This document shows, in pieces, positions 58,101 to 64,000 of a stretch of 64,000 nt of DNA. How positions within the stretch are numbered: position 1 is the first letter of the stretch; every line of letters starts with the position of its first letter. The translations under genes and the position numbers were made by a program. This DNA is from Platerodrilus igneus. Taxonomy: Eukaryota; Arthropoda; Insecta; Coleoptera; Lycidae. Where the stretch lies: contig JARFIW010001320.1 in assembly GCA_036346225.1 (NCBI GenBank), positions 1,364,001 to 1,428,000 of the forward strand, read 5' to 3'. Under the pieces are notes generated by a model, which was given only the letters and a program-made list of their open reading frames with translations, searched no databases and had not been told where the DNA came from.

Positions 58101-61100
58101 CTTATAAAAGAATAAGACGAAAGCAATCGATAAAACAATACTTCAGGTGTATAAAAATTAACAAAGAGCGGATGCGTGTTCTATAAACAGCAGTTAAGTG
58201 TAGCATTTTTAATTCACACGTACAATATCCGTACATTGTAAGTCTTATTGTCTGTCTGCAGGTTATCAACTTGCCGACTAGAACAAAGAAGCGACGCGGT
58301 GATTTTGCTACTTTTAAAAAGGAAATTATTATCAATTCATCATACGTTTTTTCAGCCTATTACAACTTCTATATACAAACAATTAAATTTTCATATTAGA
58401 ACACATGTAAGCCATACATGAACTAAAATAGAAAATATCGACTCGCTTGCTTTGTCACTATAACACATCTGTAAGTTTAAAGTGCGCGCCTAAACAGCAT
58501 TCTGACCTTACTATTGCTTAGTTTTAAACTTTTACTAATAAATTGACAGGTTTTTAGAAACAAGGAACACTATCCTTCAAGACTACACTAAAGAAAATAA
58601 ACCAACTGCGTTTAAGATCAATTTCGTATGGAAATGATGCGAAGAACTGTTATTCAAGAAAGAATAACGAAAACCACAAAACTGCAGCCTGAGTTGAACA
58701 AATGAATCAAAACCGAAGTGGTTTATATACTGCGTCTGGGGTGAAACGCTAACCTCATCGAACTTAATTTTCTTATAAAAAAAACCAGACGAAATCAATC
58801 GATAGAACAATAGTTTAAGCGTTGGAAAATTAACAGGGACAGAACACGTGAATTATAAAAGCAGATGTGTTTAGCAATTCAAATACACACGTACAATAAC
58901 CGCACAGTATAGATCTCATTGTCTGTCTGCAGGTGATCAACTTCCCGACTAGAACTAAGACGTGGCGCGGCGATTTTGCTATTTTTAAGAGAGAAATGGT
59001 TATATAAATTCGACATACGCCTTTGCAGCCTATCAACAATTTCTATTTTCAAAGAATTAAATTTTCGTATTAGAACACATGTAAACCAGATGAACTGAAA
59101 TAGAAAATATTAGCTCGCTTGCTTTGTTATAATAACACGCCTGCAAATTTAAAATGCGCACCTATACAGTATTTTGACCACACTATTACTTGGTTTTAAA
59201 CTTACACTTATAAATCGAAAAGTTTTTGGAGTAAGGGAACCTTATTCTTTAGGATTGAACCAAAGAACAAAATAAACCAACTGCGTTTAAGGACAATTGC
59301 GCATCGAGATGGTGCGAGAAACTCTTAGTCAAGAAAGAATAACGAAAACTACAAATTTTTTAGACTGAGCTGAACAAATGAATTGGAATCAAAGTGGTTT
59401 ATACACTGCATCCCGAGGTAAACGCTAATCTCATAGAACTTAATTTTCTTATAAAAGAAGAAGAGAAATCAATCGATAAAACAATACTTGAGGTGTTGAA
59501 AAATTAATAAGGAAAAATACGTGTATTACAAGAAGCAGTTGTTTCAATTTACACATACAATAGTAGCACAATGTAGATCTTATTGTCGGTGCGCAAGCCA
59601 TCAAGTTGCCGACTAGAAAATTTTGCTACTTTTAAAAAAGAAAGGATAAATTAATTAGACATACTCTTTGCAGTTCATTATCAACGACGCTTAAGGAGAA
59701 TTGCGTATGGAAATGATACGAAATACTGTTATTCAAGAAAGAATAACGGAAACTAAAAATCTGCAGACCGAGCTGAACAAATGAATTGGGATCTATGTGG
59801 TTTCTATACTGCGTCTTGAAGGAAACACTAACCTCGTCGAACTTAGTTTTCTTATAAAAGATGACGACGAAATCAATCGATAAAACAATATCTTTAGTGT
59901 TGAAAAATTAAAAATAGAGATTATAAACAGCAGTTGTGTGTAGCATTTTCAATTTACACGTACAATAGCCGCACAGTATAGATTTTATTGTCTGTCCGCA
60001 GGTCATCAACTTGCCGCCTAGAACTAAGAGGCGGCGCGGCTGTTTTGCTACTTTGAAAAGGGAAATTATAATCAATTTGACATACGTCTTTTAAGCCTAT
60101 TAACAACTTCTATATTTAAACAATAAAATTTTCATATTAGAACACATGTAAGTCATACATGAACTAAAATATAAATTATTGACTCGCTTGATTTGTCATG
60201 ATAACACACCTGCAAATTTAAAGTGCCGCTTAAACAGCATTCTGACCTCACTATTACTTGATTTTAAACTTTCACTAATAAATGGACAATTTTTTGGGAA
60301 AAGGAAACACTATTTTTTAGGACTAGACTAAAGAAAAAATAAATTAACTGCTCTTAAGAATAATTGCATATGGAAATAATGCGAAGAACTGTTATTCAAG
60401 AAAGAATAACGGAAACTACAAAACTGCAGACTTGAGCTAAATAAATGAATTGATATCGAAGTGGATTATGTACTGCAATCTGGAAGGAAACACTAACCTC
60501 GTAACTTAGTTTTCTTATAAAAGAAGAAGACGACATCAATCGATGAAACCGGTGTTGAAAAATTAACCAGCAGAGATTACGTATATTAGAAACGGCAGTT
60601 GTGTGTAGCATTTTCAACTTATACATACAATAGTCACACAGTATAGACCTTACTGTCTGTCCGTAGGTGATCAACTTGCCGACTAGAACTAAGAAGCGGC
60701 GCGGCGATTTAGCTGCTTTTAAAAGGGAAGTGATTATAAATTCGACATTCACCTTTGCAGTCTATCACCAACTTCTATTTTCAAAAGTTAAATTTTCATA
60801 TTAGAACCAGATGAACTGAAATAGAAAATATTGACTCGTTTGCTTTGTTACGACAACACACCTGCAAATTTAAAGTGTGCGCCTAAACAGTATTCTGACC
60901 TCACTACTACTTGATTTTAAATTTTAACTAATAAATGGACATGTTTTTGGAAAAAGGAAACACTATTTTTTAGGACTGGACCAAAGAAAAATTAAATTAT
61001 CTGTTCTTAAGGATATTGAGTATGGAAATGATGCGAGGAACTGCTATTCAAGAAAGAATAACGGAAACTACAAAACTGCAGACTTGAGCTGAAGTGAATT

Positions 61101-62717
61101 TATATTAAAGTGTTTTATATACTGCATCTGGAGGGAAACGCTAATCTCGTCGAACTTAGTTTTCTTATAAAATAACAAGACGAAATCAATCGACAAAACA
61201 ATACTTTAAGCGTTAAAAAATTAATATGCATAGACCACGTGTATTATAAAATTCACACATTCTATAACCGCACAGTGTAGATCTTATTGTCCGTAGGTCT
61301 TCAACTTGCTGACTAGAACTAAGAGGCGACGTGGCGATTTTGCTACTTTTAAAAGGGAACTGATTATCAACTTCACATACGTCTTTGCAGCCTATTAACA
61401 ACTTCTATATCCAAAGAATTAAATCTTTATGATATAACACACGTAAGCCATACATGAACTAAACTACAAAGTATCGACTCGCTTGTTTTGTCACGATAAC
61501 ACTTACAAATTTAATTTGCCTATCTAAACAGTATTGTAACTTCACTATTACTTGGTTTTAAATTTTCAGTAATAAATGGACATGTTTTTAAAAAAAAAGA
61601 ACACTATTTTTCAGGACTAGACTGAAGAAAAAAATAAACCAACTGCTCTTAAGGATAATTGCGTATGGAAATGATGCGAAGAGCTGCTATTCAAGGAAGA
61701 ATAATAGAAACTACAAAACTGTACGTTTGCGCTGAACAAACGAATTGAGATCGAAGTGGTTTATATACTGCGTCTTAAGGGAAACACTAACCTCGTCAAA
61801 CTTAATTTTCTTATAAAATAACAAGACGAAATCAATCGATAAAACAATGCTTTAAGCGTTAAAAAATTAATATGGACAGACCACGTGTATTATAAAAAGC
61901 AGTTATCTGTCCAATTTTCAATTCACACATACAATAACCGCAGAGTACAGATCTTATTGTCTGTCCGTAGGTCTTCAACTTGCCGACTAGAACTAAGAGG
62001 CGACGCGGAGATTTCGTTACTTATAAAAAGGAAGTGATTACCAATTCCAGATACGTCTTTGCGGCCCAAGAACAACTTTTATATACAAAGAATTAAATCT
62101 TCATAAAAGGAGCACGCGTAAGCCATGCATGAACTACATTAGAAAATATTGACTCGCTTGCTTTGTCACGATAACACACTTACAAATTTAAACTGCCCAC
62201 CTAAACAGTATTCTAACCTCACTATTACTTGGTTTTAAATTTTCACTAATAAATGGACAAGTTTTTAGAAAAAAGGAAGACTATTTTTCAGGACTAGACT
62301 GAAGAAAAAAATAAACCAACTGCTTTTAAGGATATTGCCTATGGAAATGATGCGAAGAGCTGCTATTCAAGGAAGAATAATAGAAATTACAAAACTGCAC
62401 GTTTGAACTGAACAAATGAATTAAGATCGAAGTGGTTTATATACTGCGTCTCAAGGTAAACGCTAATCTCGTCAAACTTAATTTTCTTATAAAAAAATAA
62501 GACGAAATTAATCGATAAAACAATACTTCAGGTGTATAAAAATTAACAAGGAGAGGATGCGTGTACAAACATCAGTTGTGTGTAGCATTTTTAATTCACA
62601 CGTACAATATCCGCACAGTGTAGATCTTATTGTCTGTCTGCAGGCCATCAACTTGCCGACTAGAACAACGAGGCGACGTGCCGATTTTGCTACTTTTAAA
62701 AGGGTAATGATTATCAA
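52116..62717 (-). other. recurring ~60-80-codon ORF of the satellite units
   Basis: In most units an ORF on the minus strand starts MIIIS(F/L)LKVAKS. It continues with (R)(F/L)(L/F)VLVGKLIT, an IRS.LCGYCTC-type cysteine pattern and a variable end. Examples: 52116-52349, 53466-53675, 54138-54350, 54813-55025, 57486-57671, 58102-58335, 58830-59039, 60396-60752 and 62508-62717. The 53466 unit lacks three bases and stays in frame; the 61213 unit has a shift. I recognise no protein family. Short length and high unit similarity can keep a frame open by chance, so this is not called a gene. Confidence 0.3.
59640..59700. other. deletion junction within one satellite unit
   Basis: At about 59686 the sequence jumps from 'cattatcaac' directly to 'gacgcttaaggagaattgcg', skipping about 255 bp of the normal unit. 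The part after the jump resembles 56627 onward, not the neighbouring unit, which suggests unequal exchange. Confidence 0.7.
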
Positions 62718-62861
62718 TTCGACATAACCCTTTGCAGCCTATTATCAACTTCCATATTCAAAGAATTAAATTTTCATGTTAGAACACATGTAAGCCATAC
62801 ATGAACTAAAATAGAAAATGTCTACTCGCTTGTTGTGTCTCGATAAGATACCTGTAAATTT

Positions 62862-63320
62862 AAGGGGATTTACGTGATTATAGCAAATCGAATAAATTTA
62901 CATCTTTTATTTTTTACAGAGTTAACGATGCCCGGAATACTAATTACACGAAAACATTATGCGATTTTTTGCAGTAAGGGTCTTTTAAACTGTGTTCTAT
63001 GTATGAATGGCAGTTTTTTTTAACTTTCGATAATAAACCGACATGTTTTTGTTATAATTGCAGGGTGAATCAACCTACAATTTGTTCAAAAGTGAGCATG
63101 GCAATTACTACAAATAGATCCTACTTCTCGGCAGTTGTGATATCAGTTTAAGCAAGTTTCAGATTCCTTCTGAAAACTTCACTAACAAAATGAAAATCAA
63201 TCAAACTCCTCCCACTCTAAAATATATTTAAATTACCTTGCGCCTTACGACGGTCTTTGAATGGCAGTAGGAAAGCAATCTTCAAAAATGTGTCGTTAAG
63301 TTCGTCTGCTCTGGGCTAGA
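62862..63320. other. satellite edge and unique sequence
   Basis: After 62861 the satellite pattern stops at 'cctgtaaatttaa'. About 150 bp of unrelated sequence follows. Then a fragment 'aactttcgataataaaccgacatgtttttg' (63015-63055) matches the unit again. The rest is unrecognised. Confidence 0.6.
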
Positions 63321-63324
63321 GCTA

Positions 63325-63615
63325 TTACGGGTATGTACATTGAGGGCTTGTGGCAGGTTTGGAATATTTTTCCATGTCGGAAATTTGTTCTTCTAATTTA
63401 CTTTTCAGGATTCTAGAGTGTTACGCAGTACCCTTAAGCATTTGAGTTCGTCAGGTTCTTGTAATAAATCGTTAAGCGAGCTTGAAACAATGTCAGATTT
63501 GAATTCCTCCAGCTTATGGTAAAAGTTTTTGAATACCTCCTGCGAGGCAAATAAAATTTTTCTGGGTTCACCGAATTCTTGTATAGTAATTAATAAACTG
63601 GAGAATTTCCTAATT
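63325..63615 (-). pseudogene. unidentified coding-like patch
   Basis: On the minus strand from about 63615 a frame stays open for roughly 70 codons without an ATG. It contains 'FGEPRKILFASQEVFKNFYH', 'KLEEFKSDIVSSSLNDLLQE' and 'DELKCLRVLRNTLES', then a stop. A neighbouring frame continues 'KSKLEEQISDMEKYSKPA'. The amino-acid make-up is protein-like and suggests a coiled coil. 'aaattag' before the open part could be a splice acceptor. It may be an exon, a gag fragment or a pseudogene; I cannot identify it. Confidence 0.35.
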
Positions 63616-64000
63616 TAGTGGTATGATTACGTGTAAAAGACAATGCCAAAAATGTCTTTCAAAGAGCTCGCGGTGCTTTACTAAAGAAAAGTTTTGTCGC
63701 CGCGCAACGGTTTAAACATGAGAAATTTTGCCTTGACTGTTTATTATATTGGAGTTTAATTGAAACCTGCATTATTCATGAATGCCTGAAAATCGCCAGC
63801 AGTTCAAATATCCGCTGCTAGCTTTTAATTAAAACTATGCATTGTGGTACTCTAACAGTTGTAAATTAGCTGGAAATATCTGAAAAGCTTATTCAGTTTA
63901 CTTTGGTCGGTCTAAAATAATACAGCAAAGCCATCAAATTCCGTATGAGCAAATTTAGCTCAGATTTTGTAGTCGAAGCCGGGTATATAACTCTAGGAAA
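63616..64000. other. no gene recognised
   Basis: Unique-looking sequence. A minus-strand frame near 63620-63710 (FSLVKHRELFERHFWHCLLH) is weakly protein-like and may belong with the patch at 63325-63615. Confidence 0.3.

Larger units (their letters stand above)
51890..62861 (-). repeat. satellite array, ~665-bp unit, about 17 copies
   Basis: Landmark 'tatatactgcgtct' (or a close variant) recurs at about 52082, 52725, 53395, 54068, 54745, 55418, 56075, 56745, 57395, 58060, 58725, 59400, 59810, 60470, 61120, 61765 and 62435. Spacing is 640-680 bp except 410 bp at 59400-59810. Each unit also has 'ttgcgtatggaaatgatgcgaag', 'tattcaagaaagaataac', 'ttgccgactagaactaag' and 'gacataa..cctttgcagcctat'. 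Units at 53290-55600 are nearly identical; flanking ones differ more. The strand given is that of the recurring ORF. Ends: a degraded first unit at about 51890 and a stop at 62861, with a short unit fragment again at about 63015-63055. Confidence 0.93.

Noticed and set aside
51890..62861. CRISPR-like array
   Set aside because: Units are ~665 bp without a short repeat/spacer pattern and the DNA is eukaryotic; this is a satellite.

Overview
The window looks like AT-rich nuclear DNA of an arthropod, most likely an insect. It has an interstitial (TTAGG)n tract (the usual arthropod telomere repeat), tRNA-derived SINEs, hAT, mariner/Tc1, BEL/Pao and Ty3/Gypsy relics, env-like genes of insect retroelement type, and a large satellite array. 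I found no intact host gene and no bacterial or organellar features. Almost every recognisable coding segment is a broken transposable-element gene. Species cannot be named from the sequence alone.

Layout. 1-900: two related, oppositely oriented copies of a purine-rich repeat. 1582-3390: a 1809-bp TGT...ACA element (LTR-like, 4-bp target duplication) with its own ORF; a second copy lies inverted at 45618-47426. 3903-6515: a palindromic MITE-like element centred on a TTAGG array, split by a complete but dead mariner/Tc1 element (3957-5897). 7905-9300: a ~345-bp repeat interrupted by a SINE. 10996-11960: the 3' end of a BEL/Pao element on the minus strand. 13.5-18.4 kb: old LTR fragments and a minisatellite.

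18.4-32.2 kb: a minus-strand LTR retrotransposon whose 5' LTR-leader-gag end is present twice (20931-26030 and 27913-32218). Both copies carry the same 1.7-kb TGT...ACA insertion flanked by ACGT. A third LTR copy (18553-19757) keeps the empty site. A Ty3/Gypsy fragment sits only in the first copy. 32735-41509: an insertion bounded by AATATT that holds two different env-like genes facing away from each other. A 4-kb hAT transposon with a perfect 8-bp duplication sits in its left LTR stub. 43060-44170: a second hAT relic. 49342-49812: the 5' end of a classical mariner with a duplicated leader.

51.9-62.9 kb: about 17 tandem units of a ~665-bp satellite, most uniform around 53-55.6 kb. It shows traces of higher-order organisation, one internally deleted unit and a minus-strand ORF recurring in most units. 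63-64 kb: unique-looking DNA with one coding-like patch on the minus strand.

The elements do not work together as a system. The value of the window is its readable order of nested insertions, together with a few structures that do not fit standard descriptions: an ORF inside a 1.8-kb LTR-like element, the env-only bipolar insertion, the TTAGG-centred palindrome, and the ORF- and TATA-bearing satellite.
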